This document shows, piece after piece, positions 1 to 9,091 of a stretch of DNA of 64,000 nt. The first letter of the stretch is position 1. The number at the start of each line of letters is the position of its first letter. Both the position numbers and the translations under genes were made by a program. The notes under the pieces were generated by a model, which saw only the letters and a program-made list of their open reading frames with translations, did no database searches and was not told the origin of the DNA. Origin of the DNA: Anaerohabitans sp964387285 (GTDB lineage Bacteria > Zhuqueibacterota > Zhuqueibacteria > Residuimicrobiales > Residuimicrobiaceae); contig CAYLWO010000011.1 in the NCBI GenBank assembly GCA_964387285.1, positions 1 to 64,000 on the forward strand, given 5' to 3'.

Positions 1-931
1 GGTAAACACCATTGAGATTTGTAACGAGCATATTCTTAAAATCATCAATTATAACATATCTTTTCACACTACCTGAACGATTGAAATATTTGGAATAGTG
101 ATCCTCATTTCGGTCAGAAAGGAATGGTACAGTCCATCTCTTTGCATACAATACTGTGTTATCTTGTGCACGAACTTCTATCTGTGTGTCAAAAAGTAAC
201 TCGGAACTTTCTTGCATAGGGGAAGGACTGAATTCGCTATAACCTTTAAATTTAATATATAAATCAACATCTTGCTTTTCCGGGACGATAAGTACGTCAT
301 AAGAGTCTAATACAGCTTGTACCGCCTGCCGAATTAATGGCTCCCATTCCTTGTCGGATTTATTCTTTTCAGCAAGATCAATAATAAAATCACGGGAATT
401 CCCAGACCATCTTACTTTCATCATCGGTGGTACGTTTAGTGATAGATAGATTCTCTTCCGCGCTGCGATGTTTTTCTTAGCAGCAATCCCTCTTTGCAGT
501 TCCACCATCCTCTGTTTTGCTAATGGTATAAATTTATTTGCCGGATTGTTTTTGACAAATTGATTATAGCATTCTATTGTATCCTCCTGTTTCGAAAGAC
601 TCCATGGAATTTCATCAATTCTGTCCTTAGCGGATTTTACGTATTGGTTTGTTGGATTTTCCTTGATGAATATTTCATAAGCAGTGATAGTATCTTCTGC
701 TTTGGCTTTCGCCCAGGGAATTTCATCAATTTTGCGTTTTACAGACGATGACAAATCACCTTTGGGATGTTTCTGAAGGAAATTGTTGTATGATTCAATT
801 GTATTAATTTCTTCTGCAACCTTCAAGTCATCCCATTCCTTAAGCTCAATAAATTTCTTTGCTGCTGACACATAGTAGCTTTTGGGATGAATGTCCCGAT
901 CTAGTTCCCAAAATAATAAAGGCCGTGTCAT
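1..931 (-). CDS. TPR-like repeat protein, partial (C-terminus off the window, N-terminus replaced by a repeat)
   Basis: An uninterrupted minus-strand reading frame runs off the left edge. The first half contains about three and a half helical repeats of 33-38 residues with the recurring pattern P..Y..AK..IDEIPW..AK.EDTI..Y..F...NP, typical of tetratricopeptide-like solenoids used in protein-protein contacts. The second half, from about residue 150, is a non-repetitive domain I do not recognise (it includes KVRWSGNSRDF and DLYIKFKGYSEF). The only ATG at the 5' end (931) lies inside an interspersed repeat (921-1006), and an in-frame stop lies just upstream. The first dozen residues are therefore probably repeat-encoded and the true N-terminus is lost. 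Function unknown; the frame is convincing, the start is not. Confidence 0.6.
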   Translation of the reverse strand, partial: MTRPLLFWELDRDIHPKSYYVSAAKKFIELKEWDDLKVAEEINTIESYNNFLQKHPKGDLSSSVKRKIDEIPWAKAKAEDTITAYEIFIKENPTNQYVKSAKDRIDEIPWSLSKQEDTIECYNQFVKNNPANKFIPLAKQRMVELQRGIAAKKNIAARKRIYLSLNVPPMMKVRWSGNSRDFIIDLAEKNKSDKEWEPLIRQAVQAVLDSYDVLIVPEKQDVDLYIKFKGYSEFSPSPMQESSELLFDTQIEVRAQDNTVLYAKRWTVPFLSDRNEDHYSKYFNRSGSVKRYVIIDDFKNMLVTNLNGVY

Positions 932-1006
932 TGCGAACTAAGGCACAGTAACTGACAAAGGGGATTATCTGCGCTGGAATGAAGCAATCACTTGTACAGC
1001 AAGAGG
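921..1006 (+). repeat. Interspersed repeat R1, copy A
   Basis: It begins GTGTCATTGCGAAC, ends TGTACAGCAAGAG and contains ATTATCTGCGCTGG followed by GAAGCAATC. Nearly the same sequence recurs at 7991-8076 and 8368-8456 in the same orientation. The ATTGC near the left end and GCAAT near the right end are inverted relative to each other, as in REP/MITE-like elements. This copy sits on the 5' end of the TPR-like gene. Confidence 0.8.
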
Positions 1007-1008
1007 TA

Positions 1009-1059
1009 TGATCCGGTTATAAAAGAACTCGGGCAAAATGCCCTTGTCTATTGTTCCGC
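1009..1059 (+). repeat. Interspersed repeat R2, 3' part only
   Basis: The stretch TGATCCGGTT through CTTGTCTATTGTTCCGC matches the second half of the R2 repeat found at 8190-8310, 13912-14033 and 19247-19363. Here it directly follows R1 copy A, so the two modules are joined in a mosaic. Confidence 0.7.
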
Positions 1060-1559
1060 TTTCAGTTTGTGCAGCAGAGTTGTCTTCGATGCGATTTATA
1101 TTACGGTTATTTTGAGTTCGTCTGCATCTAAAGAACCTCGAACTTGGTTCCTCCTGGATGGCTGCTGTTCAGTTTAGGATGGGCAGCGCCGTCGCAGGAA
1201 CACATCTGATTTAGAAAATTTGATTGTTTTTCAATGCTTGATATGCTAAATTGCCGTCAACGTGAGCACGTGACACGGATGAATGGCAAAAATGGGGCGT
1301 CAGAGGTTTCCAGAGGCTCGACGGACATTCAATACCCTTTTTCCTGTGGATTCCCGAAAAATCATATTTCCTATCATTGGCTGACGCGTACCAACGCCGT
1401 CGCTAAAAAACCATCAATGCCGCAAAACCTCATTTTGCACGCTGGTCGTTGAGCGAATTTTTACCGGCCGGATTGCGGATGGGCGATGCTTAAGGTTGGA
1501 ACAATGTCTGGGGAAAATGAAAAAAGGCGAAACAAGATCAATTAAAATGAATCGGTAAA
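1060..1559. other. Intergenic region upstream of the glycoside hydrolase operon
   Basis: No convincing gene is seen; short open frames on both strands show no domain, signal peptide or ribosome binding site. A possible sigma-70-type promoter lies at 1224-1252. Confidence 0.5.
1224..1252 (+). promoter_or_regulatory. Candidate promoter (TTGTTT-17-TAAATT)
   Basis: TTGTTT at 1224-1229 and TAAATT at 1247-1252 are spaced by 17 bases, the same layout as the promoters predicted ahead of selC and several genes here. It would drive the GH92 gene with a leader of about 300 bases, which is long, so the assignment is tentative. Confidence 0.35.
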
Positions 1560-3782
1560 ATGACTGAATCAAAAAAAGCAAGAACCGGGATTCTCGGCTT
1601 TTGTATTCCGGCCATGTTTTTGGCATTATTTTATTTGGCCGGATGTAAAGAGAAAACCGAGGATATTCTAAAATATGTCGATCCGTTTATATGCACCGAA
1701 GGCGATAACGGTCAATTGTATCCGGGGGCAAGCTACCCGTTCGGCATGGTGCAATTATCGCCGGAAACAGAAGGCAAATCACAGGTGGGCTATTATTACC
1801 GGGATGAGTATATCGAAGGATTTTCGCATCTGCGTATCTCCGGAGCCGGATCAAAGGGGAAAGGCGGCGGAATTCTGCTCAAGCCCGGCGTCGGAAAGTT
1901 TACGTCCAAAATCAGCGAATTCCGCGAAAAATACATCAAACAATCCGAAAAAGCCTCTGCCGGGTATTACAGCGTAACATTGGCATCGGGTGTAAAAGCC
2001 GAGTTGACGGTCTCTGCTCGGGTTGGTTTCCATCGGTATACTTTTCCTGAAAAATTTAATAAAGACCGTTACGTGCTGATTGAGTTGTCGCACAGTTTTG
2101 TCGGTATGCTGGATGCCCGCCTGAATGTGCAAAACAGTCATGAAATTACCGGCATGATCAAGTCATTGCACAACAGCGCCGGTGGATATCACATCATGTA
2201 TTTTGCCATTGTTGCGGATGTTCCATTCGAATCCTACACCAGTTGGCAAGGCGAAGAGCAGGGAAATCTGCCTTCCCGACAGGGGAATGATATTGGCGTT
2301 TGGCTGAACCTGCCGGAAAACGGGAAAACCATCGTGCAACTGAAAGTTGGATTGTCGCCTGTCAGCGCAGAAATGGCCATGATGGAGGCAACCACTGAAA
2401 TCAAGGACTGGAATTTTGATAAAGCACGGGAGAGCACAGCATCGGCCTGGAGAGAAAAACTGGCAAAAATAAAAGTCATTGGCGGCCCGGAGGAGTTTAA
2501 AACCTTGTTCTATACCCATCTTTACCACTCGTATCTGGTGCCAAACATTTCGAGTTCGTCCACCGGTGTTTACCGTGCAGGCAATCAGCCCGATTCTCTT
2601 TATAAAACGCAGGATACAGCCCCGGATTTTACTCACTATTCAACCTGGAGCCTGTGGGATGATTTCCGGAAATATTCGCTGATTTCACTCATGGAGCCCC
2701 CAATTGCCCAAAACATCGCCCGCTCGCTGGTCTGTTATTACAAACACCGCAACGCCGGCGACCGGAAATACTGGCCGACTCCCAATATCCGCATGGAGTT
2801 TACCGGAGCTGTGATTCTGGATGCGTACAACAAAGGTCTGGGAGATTTCGATAAGGAAGCGGCCTTTGTCGGCATGAAGGAAGATTATGAATTATACATG
2901 GTGCACAATGTCAGTAAAAAACTGGAAAAAGCATACCACGCCTATTTTGCAATGAAAATGGCTCAGGTTCTGGGGAAAGTGGATGAAGCCAAAGCTCTAA
3001 AGGAAGCATCGCTGGCCTACCGGGAAATGTGGCGCCCCGAACAAAAAGATAACCAGGGAAATATTCGTGGATTTTTTACACCCGATGGAAAACCGGTTCC
3101 TGAAGTTGAGGAGATGGAAAAATATGGAGATGAAGGGAATCTTTGGCACTATCGGTGGTTCGTGCTTCACGACGTTGCCGGGTTGGCTGAACTGGCCGGC
3201 GGCAGGGAAAAACTGTCGGATGACCTGGAATATTTCTTTGAACACGATTTTTATATGCACCTGAACGAGCCCGACTTCCAGGCGCCGTTTTTGTTCAACT
3301 ACCTGGGGAAACCCTATTTAACTCAAAAATGGGCCAGAACTTTTACAACCAAAGAAGTAACCCAGCTTTATCACAATCATGGCCTTTTTGCGAAACCCGT
3401 TAGAAACAGGATTTATCGAGCCGATACCAAAGGGTATATTGAAACAATGGATGATGATGCCGGGGCGATGTCCTCGTGGTTTGTGATGAGCGCGATGGGT
3501 TTGTTTCCTTACAACCCGGTTGAGCCGATTTACCAGATAGGTTCACCGATTTTTCCTGAATTGGTCCTTCATCTGGATAAGGGAAAAAATTTCAGGATTA
3601 TCGCCAGGAACGTGAGTGAGGACAATTTTTATATCCAGTCGGCCAAACTGAACGGCAAAGAGTTCGACCAGCCGTGGATTGATTATAAAACATTAATGGC
3701 AGGCGGAACCCTGGAATTTGACATGGACAGTCAGCCTAACAAACAGTGGGGCTGTAATTTCTCGAACAACACGGATTACTAG
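1560..3782 (+). CDS. GH92 alpha-mannosidase family lipoprotein
   Basis: Glycoside hydrolase family 92 members are calcium-dependent exo-alpha-mannosidases. The protein has a lipoprotein signal peptide with lipobox LAGC (Cys29), so it should be anchored in a membrane facing the periplasm or cell surface. The N-terminal signature YVDPFICTEGDNGQLYPGAS, then YPFGMVQLSPET, is the family opening motif. HNHG and, near residue 630, MDDDAGAMSSWF followed by GLFPYNP match the C-terminal catalytic motifs. The usual GNDD is ETMDDD here, a small departure around the acidic metal/water-activating residues. At 740 residues it has normal family length. It is the first of three collinear exported hydrolases, 57 bases before the next. 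The linkage is not provable from sequence; alpha-mannose is the family default. Confidence 0.9.
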   Translation: MTESKKARTGILGFCIPAMFLALFYLAGCKEKTEDILKYVDPFICTEGDNGQLYPGASYPFGMVQLSPETEGKSQVGYYYRDEYIEGFSHLRISGAGSKGKGGGILLKPGVGKFTSKISEFREKYIKQSEKASAGYYSVTLASGVKAELTVSARVGFHRYTFPEKFNKDRYVLIELSHSFVGMLDARLNVQNSHEITGMIKSLHNSAGGYHIMYFAIVADVPFESYTSWQGEEQGNLPSRQGNDIGVWLNLPENGKTIVQLKVGLSPVSAEMAMMEATTEIKDWNFDKARESTASAWREKLAKIKVIGGPEEFKTLFYTHLYHSYLVPNISSSSTGVYRAGNQPDSLYKTQDTAPDFTHYSTWSLWDDFRKYSLISLMEPPIAQNIARSLVCYYKHRNAGDRKYWPTPNIRMEFTGAVILDAYNKGLGDFDKEAAFVGMKEDYELYMVHNVSKKLEKAYHAYFAMKMAQVLGKVDEAKALKEASLAYREMWRPEQKDNQGNIRGFFTPDGKPVPEVEEMEKYGDEGNLWHYRWFVLHDVAGLAELAGGREKLSDDLEYFFEHDFYMHLNEPDFQAPFLFNYLGKPYLTQKWARTFTTKEVTQLYHNHGLFAKPVRNRIYRADTKGYIETMDDDAGAMSSWFVMSAMGLFPYNPVEPIYQIGSPIFPELVLHLDKGKNFRIIARNVSEDNFYIQSAKLNGKEFDQPWIDYKTLMAGGTLEFDMDSQPNKQWGCNFSNNTDY

Positions 3783-3839
3783 CACTATCACCATACCCGC
3801 GGTTATATCGGATGATAACTTTTAAACAAGGAACACAAA

Positions 3840-5705
3840 ATGGATACAAAGAGAAAAGCTAACATCAACCGGCGAAATTTTTTGCAGAAATCAGCCCTCG
3901 TGGGTGCTGCCACCGGTGCTGCACCGGTATTTCCGGCCTTGACAGCGACTGAAAAGAAAGACACAACTTTACCAACAGCCGGCCGGTCGCTTTTCCCGAA
4001 AATGATGCTGAACGGGACCGTATCTGTTTCAAAACCTCTGCTGGCCCCGTCGCAACTTGGTTTCCGTATCGGATTAGCGAGGACACGAATGTCGTCTTAT
4101 CCCTGCGACCTCATGGATTTTATCATGATCGACCTTGAACGGCCTGACAACAGGTACCGCCAGGCTTATTTTTGTAACGGTGACCTGAGCGGCCGGCTGC
4201 TCGAGTTCCTGACTTGTGCAGAAGGTGTGGATGGCAAGCATGATCCAAGATTGGATGAACTGTTTGAACGGATTTTAAAGCAAAGACGGCCTTCCGGTTA
4301 TATCGGTCGTTTTGCTGCTGCGCCGGGGAGTGTTGCCACGGAGTCCAGTCCGGAACGGGCCGGTGCAGGTTCAAAGCATTTTTCCGGATTATTGAGATAT
4401 TATGAATTGACCGGAGACAAACGGGCGTTGGCTGCGGCTCTGGGTTTGGCTGAATTACTCTGGTCGGTTCGACAGGAATGGAAAGAAAAAAAGTTTGTTT
4501 CCTGGGTCATCGAACCTATGGCCCGGTTATGGGATATTACCAAAGATCCCAGATGGATAGAGTTTTCTGAAATGGTACGGGATAACATACATCCGTTGGG
4601 ACAAGAGAAAACTCATTCCCACGGATTTATGACTACTATTCGGGGATTACAGGTCATGACCCTGTTAACCGGTGATCTTTCCTGGAATGCATTGCCCGAT
4701 CAAAGCCGGCAATATATAATCGAGAAACAACTGGTCACGCCGGATGGCAATATTCCTGAAGGTTTTCCCACCAGTGCGAGGAATGAAGGTTGCTCCATAG
4801 CTGACTGGATATTATTGAATTTGTACCAGGGATTGATCCACGGAGATGAAAATGCGTATGAGACAGCAGAGCGGGCATTTTGGAATGCATTGGCATTTAA
4901 TCAGCTTATTACCGGAGGATTTGGTCATCGTCGGATCGCCTCCAACGGCTATGGGGTGGACAACATTCATGAAGCATGGTGGTGTTGCACACAAAACGGA
5001 GGATTGGCCATGGCCGAATATGCCCGGCATTCGGTAACGTTCAGGAAGGACACGATCCATGTAAATTTTCTGATCCCCGGCGAGTTTGAAGTGCTTTTAC
5101 CCGGAGATAAAAAGGCCCGGGTTACCATTCAAACTGCTTATCCTGGCAAAGCCGAGGCCATCATTGAGGCAGAAAATATACCGGAAAACATTTTGTTGCA
5201 AGTACGGGTTCCTTCCTGTGTGAAAAATCCACAGGTTGTAAAAGTCCGTACCGGGAATAAGGTAAAGGTCACTTTCAGCGGAAAAATCGGCCATCGCATC
5301 GAACAGGCCAACCCCGGAGTGATTTTGACCTATGGTCCGCTGGTACTGGTTCCACCCAAGGGAGTGGGCGTGGGCAGTAAATCATCGCCTGCAGCAGATG
5401 GAATCCCGGATGGGTATGTTCCCCAGTCTATACCGGAAGGCATTCCCATCATAAAACTTGATACCCCCGCGGATGAGGACGGGTTTATCAAGTTACCTCT
5501 ATGTCCGCCGGAACGACCGTTGCCTACCTGGAGTTATTTTGACGAGGGTCCCGGCGCCCGTACCTGGGTGGAGGGCGCAGCGGCAGAAGTCCGTTTAAAA
5601 TATCCGGATGGAAGTGTATTGCCGACACGATTTGTACCGATGTGTTTCAGCACCTCCTGCATGTCGTTGTTTGAAACACCGGTGGTATTTAAAGGTGTGG
5701 AATAA
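3840..5705 (+). CDS. GH127-like beta-L-arabinofuranosidase family protein, Tat-exported
   Basis: The N-terminus carries a twin-arginine signal (NRRNFLQKSALVGAATG), so it is probably exported folded. The core is an alpha/alpha barrel of the DUF1680/GH127 type. GH127 enzymes use a cysteine nucleophile with a zinc site made of Glu-x-Cys plus a Cys-Cys pair. Here Glu316-Gly-Cys318 (NEGCSIADW) and Cys382-Cys383 (EAWWCCTQNGG) have the right spacing. HSHGFMTTIRG and GHRRIASNGYGV are other likely active-site loops. The C-terminal 200 residues are beta-rich. The substrate could be another furanoside or a uronic sugar, because the family is broad and overall similarity looks distant. It lies between GH92 and GH36 genes in one probable operon. 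Confidence 0.75.
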   Translation: MDTKRKANINRRNFLQKSALVGAATGAAPVFPALTATEKKDTTLPTAGRSLFPKMMLNGTVSVSKPLLAPSQLGFRIGLARTRMSSYPCDLMDFIMIDLERPDNRYRQAYFCNGDLSGRLLEFLTCAEGVDGKHDPRLDELFERILKQRRPSGYIGRFAAAPGSVATESSPERAGAGSKHFSGLLRYYELTGDKRALAAALGLAELLWSVRQEWKEKKFVSWVIEPMARLWDITKDPRWIEFSEMVRDNIHPLGQEKTHSHGFMTTIRGLQVMTLLTGDLSWNALPDQSRQYIIEKQLVTPDGNIPEGFPTSARNEGCSIADWILLNLYQGLIHGDENAYETAERAFWNALAFNQLITGGFGHRRIASNGYGVDNIHEAWWCCTQNGGLAMAEYARHSVTFRKDTIHVNFLIPGEFEVLLPGDKKARVTIQTAYPGKAEAIIEAENIPENILLQVRVPSCVKNPQVVKVRTGNKVKVTFSGKIGHRIEQANPGVILTYGPLVLVPPKGVGVGSKSSPAADGIPDGYVPQSIPEGIPIIKLDTPADEDGFIKLPLCPPERPLPTWSYFDEGPGARTWVEGAAAEVRLKYPDGSVLPTRFVPMCFSTSCMSLFETPVVFKGVE

Positions 5706-5762
5706 CCGTTCATGCAGAAACAGTTTTCTGATTGGACCTATGAGAGAAAGACAGTAATTGCC

Positions 5763-7850
5763 ATGAAAAATGTATGGCTGGTTTGCCTGACCCTTCTCTT
5801 GCTAACGATTGCCGTATCCGCTCAGGTGACAACCGGCAAAAAAGAGTTGGCCAATAGAGATCGATGGATTAAGGATCATTTGTTGCAGGCAGAGCAACGT
5901 CCGGCAGGAACGCTTTTGCAGCAATCAGCAGGGGCAGATTCCATGTTGACCCGAACCGGCCCGCTTCCTTTCTCTTTTGTCTTTGATGGTCGTTCATCCG
6001 ATGAACTTTTAGCGAGCTGGCCAAGGCAACTTGATCGCAAGAGCATCGATGATCTTCGTGCGCAATATACCCTATCGTGGCGTGATCCTGAAACCGGACT
6101 GATCGTTCGTTGCGTAGCCGTACGCTATGCGGACTATCCTGTGGTGGAATGGACCTGTTATTTTATCAATGCGGGGTCTCGCACTACCCCGATCCTGCAA
6201 CAGGTACAGGCCGTGGATATGAGCTTGCAGCGCCGGGCTGCAGGCGAGTTCGTCCTGCACTATATTAAAGGGGATAGTAACTCGCCCGACAGTTTCCAGC
6301 CGCTGCAGGAAACACTGGGACCCCATATCAGCAAAACTTTTGCGCCCGTTGGCGGTCAATCCACCAACGGAGCTTTTCCGTATTATCACCTGGATATGCG
6401 AGAAGAGGGCGTGTTATTGGCCCTGGGGTGGCCGGGCCAGTGGTCATGCAGGTTCATTCGTAATGATGACCGTGGCTTGCGCATTGTAGCCGGGCAGGAG
6501 TTGGTGCATCTGTACCTTGAACCAGGAGAACAAATTCGTACGCCTTTGGCGGTCTTGCTGTTCCGTGATGGCCGCGACAGGGTCCGCGGCCAAAACCTAT
6601 GGCGGCGCTGGATGCTGCGACACAACACCCCGAGGCCCCATGGCCATGCGCCAGAACCGATCTATGCCTTTTGCAGCGGCGGTTATTTTCCAGAACTCCG
6701 GGTCAGTGAAGCCAGTGAAAAACAGTTTATCGATTCACTCTTCGTTAACGGCGTGAAACTGGATTATTGGTGGATGGATGCCGGCTGGTATCCCTGTACG
6801 AGATGGAATGAAACAGGAACCTGGCAGCCGGACCCGGAACGGTTTCCGCACGGCCTCAAGGCCGTCAGTGATTATGTACATGACAGAGGCGCCGGCCTCA
6901 TCGTTTGGTTTGAGCCTGAACGGGTAACCAAAGGTTCCTTTCTTGCGCAACACCACCCGGAATGGCTGCTCGGCGAAAAGTTGCTCAATCTGGGCAATCC
7001 GCAAGCGCGAAAATGGATGACGGATCATGTGGACCGGATGCTGACCGAGCAAGGCATCGATCTGTATCGTCAGGACTTTAACATGCAACCCCTGCAGTAC
7101 TGGCGTAATAACGATGCGCCGGATCGTCAGGGCCTTACGGAAAATCTGCACGTCCAGGGTCTGCTGTCCTATTGGGATGAATTATTGCTCAGACATCCTG
7201 ACATGCTCATCGACAATTGTTCTTCGGGCGGCCGCCGAAACGATCTGGAACTGCTGCGACGGGCGGTGCCGCTGTTGCGCAGTGACTATCAATCCTTTCA
7301 GGGCAGCGCGGAATTTGCCGTCGGCAATCAGGGTCACACCTATGGTTTATCCACATGGATTCCCTACTATGGCACAGGCGTGTACAGCACCGGACAAAAC
7401 TTTATCTATTATGTACGCAGCCATTCGAGTCCGGCATTTTGCATTGTCGCCGATGTGCGTAAACCCGGTATGGACTGGAATCTGTATCGCCGTCTGGTCG
7501 AGCAATGGCGGCGAACCGCCGCGACCATGACAGCCGATTATTATCCGCTGACTCTATACAGTCTGGATGAAAAAGAATGGCTGGCGTGGCAATTCGATGA
7601 TCCTGAACGGAACGCCGGCCTGGTGCAGGCGTTTCGTCGGCGAGCGAACGAGGACTCTGCAAGGATATTTCCTCTGCAGGGTCTTGATGCGGATGCCGTC
7701 TATTCGCTGACCGACCTGGACAGCGAACGCACCAGGCTGATGTCCGGAAAAGATTTGCTGAAAAGCGGTTTGGCCATAACCATTAATGAAAGACCGGGCG
7801 CCGTATTGATTACCTACACAAAAGTAAAAGATACTGGCCGTGATTTTTAA
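5763..7850 (+). CDS. GH36 alpha-galactosidase, exported
   Basis: A (beta/alpha)8 glycosidase that removes terminal alpha-galactose or a related sugar. I chose the ATG at 5763 because a clean signal peptide follows (MKNVWLVCLTLLLLTIAVSA); an earlier in-frame ATG at 5712 would add 17 polar residues. The N-terminal beta-sandwich is followed by the catalytic barrel, with DYWWMDAGWYP and GLIVWFEPERV. The GH36 nucleophile is Asp438 in YRQDFN (usual form KWDxN) and the acid/base is Asp508 in RSDYQ, after DNCSSGGRRNDLE. Length is 695 residues, normal for the family. It starts 57 bases after the GH127-like gene (the 5712 ATG is 6 bases after), so the three enzymes probably act on one mixed glycan. Confidence 0.9.
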   Translation: MKNVWLVCLTLLLLTIAVSAQVTTGKKELANRDRWIKDHLLQAEQRPAGTLLQQSAGADSMLTRTGPLPFSFVFDGRSSDELLASWPRQLDRKSIDDLRAQYTLSWRDPETGLIVRCVAVRYADYPVVEWTCYFINAGSRTTPILQQVQAVDMSLQRRAAGEFVLHYIKGDSNSPDSFQPLQETLGPHISKTFAPVGGQSTNGAFPYYHLDMREEGVLLALGWPGQWSCRFIRNDDRGLRIVAGQELVHLYLEPGEQIRTPLAVLLFRDGRDRVRGQNLWRRWMLRHNTPRPHGHAPEPIYAFCSGGYFPELRVSEASEKQFIDSLFVNGVKLDYWWMDAGWYPCTRWNETGTWQPDPERFPHGLKAVSDYVHDRGAGLIVWFEPERVTKGSFLAQHHPEWLLGEKLLNLGNPQARKWMTDHVDRMLTEQGIDLYRQDFNMQPLQYWRNNDAPDRQGLTENLHVQGLLSYWDELLLRHPDMLIDNCSSGGRRNDLELLRRAVPLLRSDYQSFQGSAEFAVGNQGHTYGLSTWIPYYGTGVYSTGQNFIYYVRSHSSPAFCIVADVRKPGMDWNLYRRLVEQWRRTAATMTADYYPLTLYSLDEKEWLAWQFDDPERNAGLVQAFRRRANEDSARIFPLQGLDADAVYSLTDLDSERTRLMSGKDLLKSGLAITINERPGAVLITYTKVKDTGRDF

Positions 7851-7866
7851 ACCTCGCCAAGATTTA

Positions 7867-7945
7867 ATCCTTTCAGCGTCTCATAACCATACAAATCAAG
7901 TTTCCTGATCGCCCAGGGATTGCCATCCCTGGGCGGTACCATGGA
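7867..7945 (+). repeat. Repeat fragment plus hairpin after the GH36 gene
   Basis: The first part (CAGCGTCTCATAACC, then AAATCAAGTT) recurs at about 10520-10558. The second part, at 7911-7934, is a perfect hairpin with arms GCCCAGGGA and TCCCTGGGC. The same hairpin sequence, less perfect, starts the composite repeats at 8104 and 13826. It may also end transcription of the hydrolase operon, but no T-run follows. Confidence 0.6.
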
Positions 7946-7990
7946 AAAAAATCATGGCCTATCTGCCATGATTCAACAAATAACACAAAA

Positions 7991-8076
7991 ACCATGTCAT
8001 TGCGAACGAAGGCACTGTGACTGTCAAAGAGGATTATCTGCGCTGGAGTGAAGCAATCCCCTTGTACAGCAAGAGG
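7991..8076 (+). repeat. Interspersed repeat R1, copy B
   Basis: Best preserved copy: ATGTCATTGCGAACGAAGG to TTGTACAGCAAGAGG, with ATTATCTGCGCTGG inside. It lies in intergenic DNA. Confidence 0.8.
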
Positions 8077-8103
8077 GATTATCAAAAGTTAACGACAATT
8101 CCA

Positions 8104-8310
8104 GATCGCCCAGGGATTTCCATCCCTTGACGGAACCATGTGTACGGGCTTCCGCCCGTTTTGTTTATTAGTTTAATTGAGCGCCCGGCAAAAGACATCT
8201 GGCCAGGAATTGCCGCCTATGGTTGGCCATGTATGATCCGGTTCTGAAAAAATCCGGCAAGATGCTCTTGTCTATGGTTCCGCCCGCGGAAAGGATTCCC
8301 CAGGCGATCA
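8104..8310 (+). repeat. Composite interspersed repeat R3-R2, copy 1
   Basis: Module order: GATCGCCCAGGGATT hairpin, GGGCTTCCGCCCGTTTTG, AAGACATCTGGCCAGG, TGATCCGGTTCTGAA and CTTGTCTATGGTTCCGCC, ending GGCGATCAA. The whole arrangement recurs at 13826-14033, and the second half alone at 19247-19363. Nothing in it looks coding. Confidence 0.8.
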
Positions 8311-8367
8311 ATTACCTTAATGAAAAAAATCATGGCATATCTGCATGATTCTCCAAATAAAACAAAG

Positions 8368-8456
8368 ACCGTGTCATTGCGAACGAAGGCACACTAGCCG
8401 ACAAAGCGGATGATCTGCGTTGGAGTGTAGCATTCCCCAGGTACAGCAAAAGAAAT
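8368..8456 (+). repeat. Interspersed repeat R1, copy C
   Basis: A diverged copy running from ACCGTGTCATTGCGAACG to GTACAGCAAAAGAA. Its right edge coincides with the point where the IS21 transposase frame stops, so it truncates that gene. Confidence 0.75.
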
Positions 8457-8905
8457 TATAAGAAGATTTTTTCTCCGTCTTTGTGGTTGATGCGCATGGA
8501 GACATTGGTTTGCTTTTGCCAGGCTTTGTTCAAATTGCAGAAATGAGTGTTGCCATGTTGATTGTCGGGAAAAGCAGCCCGGTATTCTTCCCACTGCAGC
8601 TGTTTGGTCACATATTTCTTTTTCAGATCCAGGTGCATTTTTCAATTAGGCAGAATTTTTGGCATTCTTTGCTTGGGCCTGCCCATCTCATCCGGAAACA
8701 TGGCCTGGTAGATTTCTTCAGTGGTCTTTATATCCAGATCGGTTAACGCCAGACCGGAATCCTGGAAGCAGGCAATATAGTCGGCAACAGTTGATTTAGG
8801 TTTGTTCAGCGATTTGCCAACATCACGCACGGACAGATGCATATGATGATAAAGCAGCAGGATTTTCTTGATGTCGCGCGATTTCATTCTCCTTTTTTTG
8901 TGCAT
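8456..8905 (-). pseudogene. IS21-family transposase istA, broken fragment
   Basis: The first part, from 8905, is an N-terminal helix-turn-helix (IKKILLLYHHMHLSVRDVG, then STVADYIACFQDSGL) as in IstA. The frame meets TGA at 8644-8642 and continues in the same phase with DLKKKYVTKQLQWEEY, a conserved IstA segment, then SMRINHKDGEKIF just before the DDE core. IS21 relatives usually have tryptophan near the stop (PxW before the helix), so the TGA is probably a TGG nonsense mutation. The frame ends at 8456 exactly where repeat R1 copy C begins; the catalytic DDE domain and istB are absent. AAAGGAG lies 8 bases before the 8905 ATG. A dead remnant. Confidence 0.85.
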
Positions 8906-9046
8906 ATGGTTTGCTCCTTTTAATCGAGTCCGATTTTGATCTTTTCACAAAGTGCAACAAGATAATGTTATTAAATGAAATTTGTACGGGGCAATGAGGA
9001 ATTTCGCCAAGCAGGGTTGATGGGGGCGTTTCACTCGCTGCCAAAA

Positions 9047-9091
9047 GTGTCTGAGACTTTAGTGAAATGGTGTCCGAAACTTTGTGAAATT
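9047..9091 (+). repeat. Tandem terminal repeats of the IS21-like element
   Basis: Two adjacent units of 22-23 bases, GTGTCTGAGACTTTAGTGAA and GTGTCCGAAACTTTGTGAAA, of the type bound by IS21 transposases at element ends. Confidence 0.65.

Larger units (their letters stand above)
8456..9091 (-). mobile_element. Remnant of an IS21-family insertion sequence
   Basis: Contains the istA fragment, an upstream leader, and at 9047-9091 two tandem imperfect copies of GTGTCYGARACTTT..GTGAAAT, matching the repeated terminal sequences known at IS21-family ends. The other end, the DDE domain and istB are missing, replaced by repeat R1. Confidence 0.75.

Noticed and set aside
609..732. DNA-level tandem repeat in the TPR-like gene
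   Set aside because: The similarity comes from the protein repeats; bases between them diverge as expected for old TPR units.
8642..8644. Selenocysteine codon in istA
   Set aside because: The aligned position in IS21 transposases is usually Trp, the gene is truncated, and no hairpin suited to a SECIS was seen after the codon.
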